NCBI GenBank assembly: GCA_024516155.1
Contig: JAJJXM010000021.1
Coordinates: forward strand, 620,001-684,000
Length of the DNA stretch: 64,000 bases
Direction of reading: 5' to 3'
From: Pyronema omphalodes
Lineage: Eukaryota; Ascomycota; Pezizomycetes; Pezizales; Pyronemataceae
Below are positions 33,336-42,479 of the stretch, piece after piece (the stretch's first letter is position 1; each line of letters opens with the position of its first letter). Below the pieces are notes generated by a model that was not told the DNA's origin, did no database searches, and was given only the letters and a program-made list of their open reading frames with translations. The translations under genes were made by a program, and so were the position numbers.

Positions 33336-33346
33336 CACCCCCTCTT
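33336..33346 (-). other. Copia polypurine tract
   Basis: AAGAGGGGGTG on the element strand, touching the 3' LTR: the expected plus-strand primer site for reverse transcription. Confidence 0.75.
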
Positions 33347-33499
33347 GGAGAGGAAGGTTTCCACAGCTCATCTAAACCTTTCTTGATAACAAAAAGAAAA
33401 ACAAAAATAAATAAGAATATCCAAAGAAAAATTTGGTTCAATAACCAATGCGTAAGCACCCCCTGTTTTCTTTGAGCAAGCACCCCCTGTTTCTTTCTC

Positions 33500-33534
<35 letters not shown>

Positions 33535-33538
33535 TTTT

Positions 33539-34291
33539 TTAGTAGATTCCCAGCTTCTTTGTAAGTTCCTGATGCAGTGGAACTGGTAGCGGTTTCGTCA
33601 TAATGTCGGCAAGATTATTTCGTGATTCTATGTAATGGAAGTTGATATTTCCCTGTTTATCTTCATCATGGGTGTGCATGTGTTTGACATCGATGTGTTT
33701 GGTTTTGACCGTGGCAATTCCAGATTTGATAAATTTGATAGCTCCTTGATTATCACAGGCCATTTGGACTGTTTTAATCCTCAGAAGTTGCAACATATCA
33801 GCTTCTAGCCGGCTAAGCCAAATAGCTTCCCTGGTACCATCAGAGCAGGCAATAAACTCTGCTTCCAGCGTTGAGAGAGCAACAACAGTTTGACTCTTTG
33901 ATTTCCAGCTGATGGTGCCATTGTTGATTTGAAAGATATTTCCTCCAACTGATTTTCTGGTTGAACGGCATCCTGCCCAATCTGAGTCTGTGAAACCCTG
34001 TAGATCATGGCTCACAGCAGGAAAATTTAATCGAAATTTGGATGTTGTTTTCAAATATCTCAGAACTCGTTTGGCTGCTGTCAAGTGTGTGGCCAGTGGT
34101 GCTGCATTATACCTGCTTAGCGAGCTGACAGCAAAAGATATATCAGGACGGGTCCCTAGAGCTGTATACATGAGAGACCCAACAAGTGAAAGATATATAT
34201 CGGTCAGCTGCATTGTCCTCACACTCCCCATTTTCCAGCCTGATATTTGGATCAAGAGGATTGGATATGTCTCGACAATTTTCCATGCCAA
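33539..34291 (-). pseudogene. Copia pol end: RT end and RNase H
   Basis: This frame continues the reverse transcriptase (SLVGSLMYTALGTRPDISFA) and carries the Ty1-type RNase H (FTDSDWAGC, ALSTLEAEF, CDNQGAIKF, KHIDVK). It is offset from the upstream RT frame: the shift lies at the AT-repeat around 34194-34200, consistent with slippage. A T run of about 33 lies just past its stop. Apart from this shift the domain looks complete. Confidence 0.9.
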
Positions 34292-35311
34292 ACTTTTTGA
34301 GCATCATGTTTATGTATGATTCTTGACCTAGAGATATTCCTTTCTCATCTCGATGAATTTCCAATCCCAAAAAACGCTTTGCTTCGCCCAAATCCGTCAT
34401 CTTGTATTTCCCTTTGAGTGCTGTGATGACTGATTGTGCTGCATTTGGAGAATTTGTACCGGAGGTGTTGACAATCAGGATGTCATCAACATAGAGTAGA
34501 AGGAGCACTCCAGCCTTGACATAGAGATTCGGATCTGCCGTTGATTGTTTAAATCCAAGAGATAGCAAGAAAGAATTAATGGCCTCATACCATAGGCGTG
34601 GAGATTGCTTTAGGCCATATAGTGCTTTCAATAACCTGACCTTTGCTCCTGTTTGGATTCGCCTATCAACCCAGTCCATACCTTCTGGCAACTGCATGAA
34701 GATATTGTCATTGTCAATCTTTGGGTTCAGAAAAGCAGTAACAACATCAAGATGATGGATTTTCCAGTTGTTTCTTGCGCATGTAGCCAGCAGAAGACGA
34801 AGTGTAGTTAATTTTGAAACTGGTGCAAAGGTTTCATTATAGTCAACTCCCTGCACCTGTTGATAGCCCTTGACTACCAAGCGTACCTTGTACCTAGTTG
34901 AGCCATCTGGATTACGCTTAGTCCTGTAAACCCATCTGCTGCCAATTGGTTTCGTGCCAAAGGGAATGGATATAGGAATATTCTGTGTCTCTAGAGGCTC
35001 ATGATGAGTTTCTTTTGGCTGAAGTTGACAATCCTTGAATATTTCAAAAGTATTGTTTTGCAAAATAGCATTCCATTCTTCGATAGTTGCCTGCTCCCAC
35101 TCTTGGCGGTTGGGTCCATTCATTGCCTCCTTGTAGGTCCCCGGGTCTGATGTACATGATGCTGTATTGTTGATGTCATCAATCACCGAGAGGATTTGTG
35201 ACTCCTGTGCTGATGTGAATGCATCACCAGTTGCTTGATGGGCTTTCTGTATTGTTTGTCTGTTGATGATTCTTCTCGCTTTGCTTGTCAGCCGTCGTGC
35301 CATGTAGGAGT
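34143..35311 (-). pseudogene. Copia pol: reverse transcriptase part
   Basis: The frame contains the copia RT signature: GSRWVYRTKRNPDG, KARLVVKGY-like RLVVKGYQQVQGVDYNETF, LDVVTAFLNP, KALYGLKQSPRLWYE and the LLLYVDDILIV active site. It ends by frameshift near 34195. Its 5' end joins the protease-integrase frame through a candidate 230-bp intron (35312-35541); alternatively that stretch is a disruptive insertion. Confidence 0.9.
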
Positions 35312-35367
35312 CTATCAAGATATATTAGATTTTGTCCTTCAAGGATACAATGAGGAAGAAAAAGGAA

Positions 35368-35415
<48 letters not shown>

Positions 35416-35541
35416 GACACCACACAGGGTTCTTCATCAATGACAACTCGTCAATATGTAAAATGTGTATTCCTCAAGAAGCTTGTACAATATTGGGAAT
35501 AAAGTAAAATAAAAGGTTGTCTGCCTTTCAGGTATGCTTAC
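35312..35541 (-). other. Candidate intron in Copia pol
   Basis: Starts GTAAGC, has a CTAAT branch-like word 14 bases before its end, and ends TTGATAG. Removing it joins integrase and RT in frame through a shared Asn codon. It holds a 42-base homopolymer (A on the element strand, 35371-35412). Either a true intron or an insertion that happens to be spliceable. Confidence 0.45.
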
Positions 35542-37135
35542 TTGTAACATGCCCAGTGCTCAACAAGGCATTGCTGGGGTCTTCTTCTTCCGATTGCTCG
35601 GCTTCTTCATCCTCAGTGGGGAAGGTAATATCTTCTTCAACTTTCTGAATGAAAGCCTCAGCATCACTCATATTCGCTTCATATGCATTTTGTTCCTCTC
35701 TCCATATAACATTTGAACATTCTATTGATTTCTTCTGCTCAAAGTCCCATAGACGCCATATTTTAGTGGTCTTATGCACATAACCCAGGAACATGCAAGG
35801 TTTTGAGCGTGGCCCAAAATTCTTGTTTGTTCTCTGCTCCTTGGGTATCCATTTATAAACTGTGCAACCAAAGCGCCGCAGGTGATGAAGTTTTGGAACG
35901 CTGCCTGTAAGTGCTTCATAGGGTGATATTCTGTGAAGAAGGCTCGCATTGGGTGTGCGCTGATGCAGGTAACATGCAGTTCGGACTGCCTCTGCCCAGA
36001 ATCTCATCGGTAGTTCAGCATCCAACAGCATGCATCTTGCTTTGGTGTTGATGGTTCTGATCATTCGTTCCGCTATGCCATTTTTATGCTGAGTGTAGGG
36101 TGGAGCTGGTTCATAGCTGATACCATGGCTTCCAAGGATGTTGAGGAATTTTCTATTGCTGTATTCACCGCGACCGTTGTCGCAGCGGAATTGTTCGATC
36201 GTATACCCTTGGGCTCGTACCCAGGCGTGATAATGTTCGAATTTTGCTGTGATTTCTTCGGAGGTTTTCCCAACAAGGAAGTAAATCTCCGTATGCTTCG
36301 TACAATCATCAATATAAATGATGTAGTACGATGCACCGCCAGCGGATGGGTGTTTAATTGGTCCACATAAGTCTGAATGAACCAGCTCAAATGGTACTGT
36401 TGATGAGGGCACCTTTGTCCTATGAAACTTTTGCTGATGCTTGGCCCTAATACAGATATCACAGAGCAAGGAATTGTGTTCCTCCGAAAATTGTACTGTC
36501 TGTCCCAGTAGCTGCTTCATAGCAGAGGCATTGAGATGAGCCAGTCGTCTATGCCATAATACGATTGAATCTGATTTTCGTGATCTTCTTGAAAGCATAG
36601 GCGTGATGACCTCAAGGTCAGTGTTGGAGATCTGTGGTGCAACGGTTGAGCTTGATTCTGGGATGGCCTGTGTTTTAGATTTCTCAGTCATTGATCTAGT
36701 TGTGATGAGAGCAGTAGCATCTAGATCAATGCGATATAGCCCATCCTTTTTAGCCGCCATCAATAGGATTTTGCTCCCCTTTGAGATGGTGCATTTCTGT
36801 CCGGAAAAAGTGGTCATAAATCCATCCGCTGCCAGTTGGCTCACAGATAGTAGTGATATACGGAATTCCGGGACAAAGTGAGCTCTGATATGCACACCTG
36901 CTAGAGACAATGTTCCTGTGGTCTTTGAAGTTACAGAATGACCATCACCCATTGCAACATTTAGAGTCTGGTTTTGAATATTTTTCATTTGATGGCTTTC
37001 GTTGCAAAAGTGATGAGAAGCACCGGAGTCCACAAGCCGGGCTGAGGTGCGGGAGCTTTTATGGACAAGAATTTGTCCAGAGTACAGTGAGGTAGCTCCA
37101 TTATTCTTTTCCTCACATCTTGTTGACTCAGCGAG
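35542..37135 (-). CDS. Copia pol: protease and integrase
   Basis: Same frame as gag, separated from it by one UGA. It begins after the stop with about 35 linker residues, then the aspartic protease motif (LVDSGASHHFCN), the integrase zinc finger (WHRRLAHLN ... CDICIRAKHQ) and the integrase core (VHSDLCGP, YIIYIDDCTK, GIAERMIRTI). It ends in a polar acidic linker. No internal stop. Expression would need readthrough of the UGA or a separate start such as the Met of MDSGAS. Confidence 0.88.
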
Positions 37136-38149
37136 TCACATTTCAGACGGATCATCAGCCTCTTCTTCGCTGATGGTCGCAATCTTTGCATGTCCAGAGT
37201 CAGTTTTGGCACGCTTGGTGCGTTCCTGTAGAGCCTCCCCTCTCTTTTTAATTCTGCAATTTTGGATTTTGTGTCCAGTTAATCCACAATAAAAGCAGGA
37301 GTTCTCTTCAATGCTCGAGTATTGACGCTTTTTATTGGTTTTTGTTGCATGAAAGCACACTTCAGTGTTGTGGGTTGCCGACTGGCAATTCTCACACCAC
37401 CTGTTGCCTTGATTACGTTGAGTTCTGTTATTGTTGGACCAGCGTTGCTTCCTCCGGGGTTGAGGAGAATCTTGGCTACTACTTGCAGAGTAGTAAGCAT
37501 CGGTTTCTGCAGCTGGCTTAATACTGAGCTTCGTGACCTTCTCCTTTTCCTTGATGGCTTCAATGACTGTCTCCACATTATCATTTCCCATCCGAAGAAT
37601 TTCGATGGTAACGGCATAAGCCGGAGGAAGTGTTCGAAAAATATGAGATTTGAACACAGCATCCTTGAGTTCTTCAGCTGTTCCAGCTATCTGGTCCCGG
37701 ATTTCCAACAGGGACGCTAGATAGTCACTAATTGAGACACCCGGTGACGGTCTCAAATCCTGAAACTCTTGAAGTAGTGACTGTCGTCCCACTGCAGTAC
37801 TAGCTGAATCACACTTCTTCGCAAGAGTTTTCCAAATCTCACAAGGATCGAAGCTTTTTGAAATATCTTTTCGAATGATAGGAGAACATGAGTTGTAGAT
37901 TGCAGCTACAGCTTTCTCACGTCGCTGAATAAAATTATCCCGTCTCATGTGAGCAATGTTGCGTTCTGCCTCAGTTGCTCCTTCAGCAGCCAGATCCGGC
38001 AAAGTTTTCGTACCTTCAACAATCTCCCAAGCTGAAGTTGCTCGAAGCACTCGAGTGATGTCCGATTTCCAAGAGGAATAATTAGGTCCGGTGAGTCTAG
38101 GAAAGGATCCATCCGGATGTTTGAAGATGTTGTTGTCTGTTGAAGACAT
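37136..38149 (-). CDS. Copia gag
   Basis: 337 residues from an ATG 94 bp inside the 5' LTR boundary. It has the UBN2-type gag fold (LTGPNYSSWKSDITRVL near the N-terminus, LLQEFQDLRPSPGVSISDYL in the middle) and a CCHC knuckle (CFYCGLTGHKIQNC) near residue 290, preceded by a second Cys-rich CENCQ segment. It forms the particle shell and binds element RNA. The stop is TGA followed by CTC, directly in frame with pol. Confidence 0.92.
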   Translation of the reverse strand: MSSTDNNIFKHPDGSFPRLTGPNYSSWKSDITRVLRATSAWEIVEGTKTLPDLAAEGATEAERNIAHMRRDNFIQRREKAVAAIYNSCSPIIRKDISKSFDPCEIWKTLAKKCDSASTAVGRQSLLQEFQDLRPSPGVSISDYLASLLEIRDQIAGTAEELKDAVFKSHIFRTLPPAYAVTIEILRMGNDNVETVIEAIKEKEKVTKLSIKPAAETDAYYSASSSQDSPQPRRKQRWSNNNRTQRNQGNRWCENCQSATHNTEVCFHATKTNKKRQYSSIEENSCFYCGLTGHKIQNCRIKKRGEALQERTKRAKTDSGHAKIATISEEEADDPSEM

Positions 38150-38230
38150 AGTGGCGTTGTGGTGAATTTGTTGTGGGGTTTTTGTTGAAGATGAAAAAAT
38201 ATTTTGGTGTAATTGTAGCGGTTATGCGAA

Positions 38231-38242
38231 GGGCTCATAACC
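38231..38242 (-). other. Copia primer binding site, half-tRNA type
   Basis: GGTTATGAGCCC lies directly inside the 5' LTR on the element strand. It is complementary to the anticodon stem-loop of fungal initiator tRNA-Met (GGGCUCAUAACC), the same internal region used by Drosophila copia, rather than to a tRNA 3' end. Confidence 0.75.
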
Positions 38243-38412
38243 TATTAAACTGAGTTTGTAAAGTGAGTTGGATTATTGTTAACGAACGGTTCTAACTACA
38301 GTTTATATACAGGGAACCGTACTCCTCCAAGCAACATGACCAGTACGGACATGGCTGTTTCAATATGTCCTTGTCATGTTGACTATTCAACATGACCGGT
38401 CCGTTTTCAACA
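38243..38412 (-). repeat. Copia 5' LTR
   Basis: 170 bp, partner of the LTR at the other end. It should carry the element promoter; CTGTATATAAACTG on the element strand is a plausible TATA region. Confidence 0.95.
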
Positions 38413-38417
38413 ATATT
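38413..38417. repeat. Copia target-site duplication, right
   Basis: ATATT, matching the left flank. Confidence 0.85.
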
Positions 38418-38843
38418 CCTTCTTAGCATAACTTACAGTAGACTGACATTTAACGACTGGACTAAATGGTTCAGACCGCATTTATATCCTCTATTTTTCC
38501 TGACACCTGACAAAGGTTATTCGGTAACAATCCAGCAACCACACTACGCAACCATGATCTTCTCTTGCCGCAACAACGTTTTCCATCATTCCCAATCCAC
38601 CGGGGGACGAAGGAAAAGGTATCACTGTGGAGGAGGAGGGGGGGGGGGGGGGCTGTGCGTAGGTTATTGTAGTATATTGTATTGCTTTTCACGTTGGCTT
38701 GATTCGAAGCGACGGTAGCATTACTCAGAACAGAAGAGCGGAGGAATATATATGGTGAGCGCGATTTGGCAATACGATCCTGCAATAGTGGAACTGGAGA
38801 GCGCGGTACGGTAAAGGTACCCGAAAATATTCGAATAGTAGGC
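38418..38843. repeat. Repeat block R, left copy, part 2
   Basis: Continues R after the Copia insertion. It aligns in reverse complement with 62486-62890, ending at the shared word CGAATAGTAGGC. Contains a G run at 38637-38651; in the partner this is a C run at the matching place (on the opposite strand). Confidence 0.85.
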
Positions 38844-39682
38844 CACTGAAGATGCTGGGTCTGAGGTCGAACGAGAAACGGAGCTGTCTAGCCGCAGTGG
38901 AATCAGGAAGTATAGGACCTAAAAGGTGCGTAGAGATGTACGAGTGGGGAGCTGTTGATGCTGGGTATGAGGTTGGACAACGCTCAGCTAAGCTGGCTCG
39001 TAGCTGTGAAGTGGAGTTGCACTGCGTATTTGATTGCTAAACCTAGTGAGCTCTCTGCATATACAGGTGAGCGTATGGGAGCAGCGCGGGACTCGCATTC
39101 ACGGAGTACAGTCAAACCTATGCGAGTACGCTGGGACCGGAGGGGTGTACTCTTATAACAACGAAATCTTAAGTAGCGATTGGAAAAAGCCTAACACACA
39201 GTGAACGAGAATAAATATTTCTATTGACAATCAAAAGTGAAATTCGCAATTGCTCGGTTTTTTGATGTTAGAGAATGGATTAGAAGTTTGATTGAAATCA
39301 TGAACTACTCTCTTACAAAACCGAAGGTGTGGTAATAATACGGATAGATTTGGATTTAACGTAACTCGGGAGCCAGTATTTTATTTCAATGCCGTTTCAA
39401 AAGATATTCGGAAGATAAAAGCGATATGATGCAGGTTACGGCCCGTAGTAGGTGTGGGTGTGGGTGTGGGTGTGGATGTGGATGTGGGTGTATGAGTATC
39501 AAAAAAAATTGAAATGCGATTATGCAACTACTACGGCTACATATATATCCTATTCCTATTATACAATTCCAGGTTCCAGCCTCCCAAAAGATATAAAGAT
39601 ATCAACATAAACACCCCCCTCCATAGCCCCCTCCCCCATAAACAACCCTTCCCCGCAGCCTCCCCATATCCAATCTGTTTAC
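38844..39682. other. Intergenic with MITE relic
   Basis: No gene supported. A GTGTGG-type microsatellite lies at 39451-39491. The last part is the 3' UTR region of the fmp46-like gene. Confidence 0.45.
39109..39159. mobile_element. Truncated relic of the 5-kb MITE family
   Basis: About 50 bp after a TA. It reads CAGTCAAACC, then GAGTACGCTGGGACCGGAG and GTGTACTCTTATAA, matching the reverse complement of the right end of the 4963-5318 element. The rest of the element is missing. Confidence 0.65.
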
Positions 39683-40385
39683 TCAATCTCTTGGTAAAGT
39701 TTCAACCAATTTCTTGACTTCGCTCTCAGTCGGGTTAATAACTATGATACGTTAGCGCTGCTCAATAGAGTTCCTGGATACCTTATTCTCTTATGTAAAG
39801 TTGCGGTTTTGTTTTGGCGATATAGATCGAGCCATCAGAGAGAAGAGTATAGTTTCTCCAGCGTATTCTATTCCCGGGCTTTCTCTTCGCCTAACAAACC
39901 GCAACTTTATACACCCTCCCCCCGCTCCCCTCCCCCACCTCCCCACCCACCCCAAGGAAACCTACCAGCTCTCCCATTACTCCAATCTACCAGCGTGGGC
40001 CTAACAAACGCCTCACTCCCCCTCTTCAAAATCGCCACAGCACTTTCAACCGATCCGGCACCCCTAACAAGATCCCCAACTCTATTCTTCCCCACAAACT
40101 CCACAATCGACTTCAACTGATCAGGGGTAGGCCCATTGGGAGCTTCAATCACATCTAACTCAAAGGAAGCAGTTGGGTTTTTCCCAGTGAGCGAGGAAGA
40201 GGTCGCGTGTGCTGACGCGGTTTTTAGCGTGTTGAGAATTGATACTGAGGCTGGAGAGGTGGCGGAGTGGAATAGGGTTAGGACGTCGAGGGTTTTGTGC
40301 TGAGGTGGTGTTAGTTATGGGTTGCGCAGGGGGAAGCTGCGCTGGGAATCTGGGGATATGGTGGTATACGTACAAAGCGAAACAT
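39683..40385 (-). CDS. fmp46: Fmp46-like mitochondrial redox protein
   Basis: Three exons: 40385-40374 (only 12 bases, MFRF), 40299-39966 and 39741-39683, giving 134 residues. Introns are 74 bp (GTACGT, CTAAC branch, CTCAG) and 224 bp (GTAGGT, GCTAAC, ATAG), both in frame. The protein matches the DUF1687/Fmp46 thioredoxin-fold family: DVLTLFHSATSPASV at the start, GPTPDQLKSIVEFVGKN in the middle, EAFVRPTLVDWSNGRAV spanning the second splice, and ESEVKKLVETL at the end. Yeast Fmp46 is mitochondrial with a putative redox role. The tiny first exon is chosen because it supplies the only good ATG and a clean splice. Family assignment is from memory of its motifs. Confidence 0.78.
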
Positions 40386-42479
40386 GGTGTCTGGGATGGG
40401 AATGATTTGGTGTTCGGTGTTGGGATTGTGAAGAGACTGGAGAGAGCGAGGTGATGAAGTCCTACGATGCGGTGAGTTGGGCGGTTACGTCATTGTTGCC
40501 AAGACGATCATCAAGGTTGCTGGGGTTGAGATTGGTTTGCATGGGGGATCACTCGTGGTGGTTACTGCGCGGATGTAGATGGTGGGGTGGGCTTTGGGGA
40601 TGGGAGGGGTGCGGTGGGGTCCTCGATAGGGGAACGGAGTAGTGGAATGCTTGAGGTGGTTGTGACTGATTATGAATCATCATTGTAGGACTTTGTTTGG
40701 GAGATATGTGGTGGATTTAATCGATATGGTAGAGATATTGACAGTATTAGAATGATGACCCGTTGGCAGCGGTTTTGCCTTATTGATTGTCGACTGTCTG
40801 GTGTATAAGACTTACTCTGCACGAGTTGGGAACTTGGGATTATAATATTTACATTTAGAATCCACAGAATGCAAACAAAGACAATTTTTATGCGATAATT
40901 TACACCTACGAAAATGAACGCTCAATCAGAGACGGAATCTTCAAGGATAATCATGTGAGGGAAATTCGGGTGTCTAATAGCAGGACCATAAAAAACCGGC
41001 CATGTACTCGCAGCATTAATTGGAAGATTTTACAATACAACCTTTCAATAGTAGAACATAGACGAAAAAGTAAGCAAATACTGAAAGGAAATTAACAGAG
41101 GAGATCCAGAGAATTAAGGTTGATGTTTAGGTTATCATTTTCGATCGCCAGTCCGGCAATATGCACGCCCTTACTAATGAATTAGCTCGTCCCTCGCGAC
41201 GTGCGCTTATCCCGTGCCGTGCGAAACCTGCCAAACTTTTAAGGTTGCATGAGCGAGACGCGCAGCCAATCCTTTGGCGAATATTATCCGGCAGTCAAGA
41301 TACATATATTGAAACGATTTGTGACACGAAAAAAAGATAAGGCAATTTAAAGATTGACAATAAGGCGTAGAGTAGAGTAAGGGGAAGAACCATAGGTGTG
41401 TGCTATGTACGCTATACATATGCGTGTTTTCATTGTCGTCGACGCGTATTTGATGAAATCCGTCGATTATCAAAAACATAAAAGTACGCCTTTCTGTACT
41501 GTAGTAAAGTAGCAAACTCAATACTCCTGCAAGCGAGTTTCAAACTCGACGAAACGCGCACGTGCCGCTCAATTTCTCGCTTTCGATCCGATACACTTTA
41601 CAAACAGGAAATTTCCGAAGCCTTACATTTCTTGCAGTTGATGATGTAGCCTTACGCCTAAGCCACCTCCCCAGAATGGTTGACTGTGACATCATGGGAT
41701 TTTCAGTCGTCTAATCTAGGCTCCTCCCCGGATTGAGAAAATAAGTCAAGATAGCTAAGCCTCCGCTTGGGCCGACAACGATCCAGAGTTAAGATTTTTT
41801 ATGATGTAACGTGTATCTAGAGCACCCGCCGGTGAATTGTTTAATTGGAATGCGGGACAAACGCCGGCTTGGTCTTGGAAGTGGGGAAACAGACTATATA
41901 CTCGTCTAGGGGGATTTCTTAGAATAGAGAAACGTCTTGCAGAGGTGTATGTAGATGTCACGTTATGTGGCTTGAATGTATCTTGATAAATTACGATCTC
42001 TGCAGTTCGCATGTCAGATCTGTGCCAATCAGCTCGGTAAAATATCCTTTCTCCTGACTCTTTGAGATCTACGTCAATCAGCTCGGTAAATCGTCTTTTC
42101 TCCTGGCCCTTTAACTTCGCTTCGCCAACGCTTCAATCATCGCCTCACCCATCGCTTCAATTCCCGTTTCAGTTTCGATCGGCGCATGGATTACAGGGCC
42201 ATCAGCTCGCCCTCGTCCTGAGAGTTTGCTAGACCGGTAACAGACAAGTGTTGAAGCTGCAGCTGTTGTTGCCGGGACGACGATATTCAACCACCAGCAA
42301 GGGCGGCTGTGAGGTGTGTCGAGTGTAGGTTGGTGTCAGTGGAAACAGTGCACGCTCCCAAGAAACAGCACATCCCCTCTTTTTTACGACCCCTCGGTGA
42401 CTGCTCTCGAGCTCTCAAACACGCTGTGCTCCACTTCCATCTTTCTTCCTTCTCGTCACCCACACATAATCCAGTCTTG
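40386..42479. other. Intergenic, upstream of kinase gene
   Basis: 2.1 kb between the divergent fmp46-like and kinase genes, with no supported gene. It must hold both promoters. A 49-bp tandem repeat lies near the kinase end. Confidence 0.5.
42017..42114. repeat. 49-bp direct repeat, two units
   Basis: Two units beginning GATCTGTGCC and GATCTACGTC. Both contain CAATCAGCTCGGTAAA and CTTTTCTCCT-like text, about 370-460 bp upstream of the kinase start. A possible duplicated regulatory segment. Confidence 0.75.

Larger units (their letters stand above)
33166..38412 (-). mobile_element. Copia LTR retrotransposon
   Basis: A 5247-bp Ty1/copia element on the minus strand, with two 170-bp LTRs that differ at two positions and a 5-bp target duplication. 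Domain order is gag, protease, integrase, reverse transcriptase, RNase H, which defines copia. Low LTR divergence means a recent insertion. It sits inside repeat block R, whose inverted partner at 62.5-64 kb lacks it and so preserves the empty site near 62890-62902. Confidence 0.95.

Noticed and set aside
36985..37212. 75-codon minus frame between gag and pol
   Set aside because: It is out of frame with both gag and protease; the real protease frame is that of gag, after the UGA.
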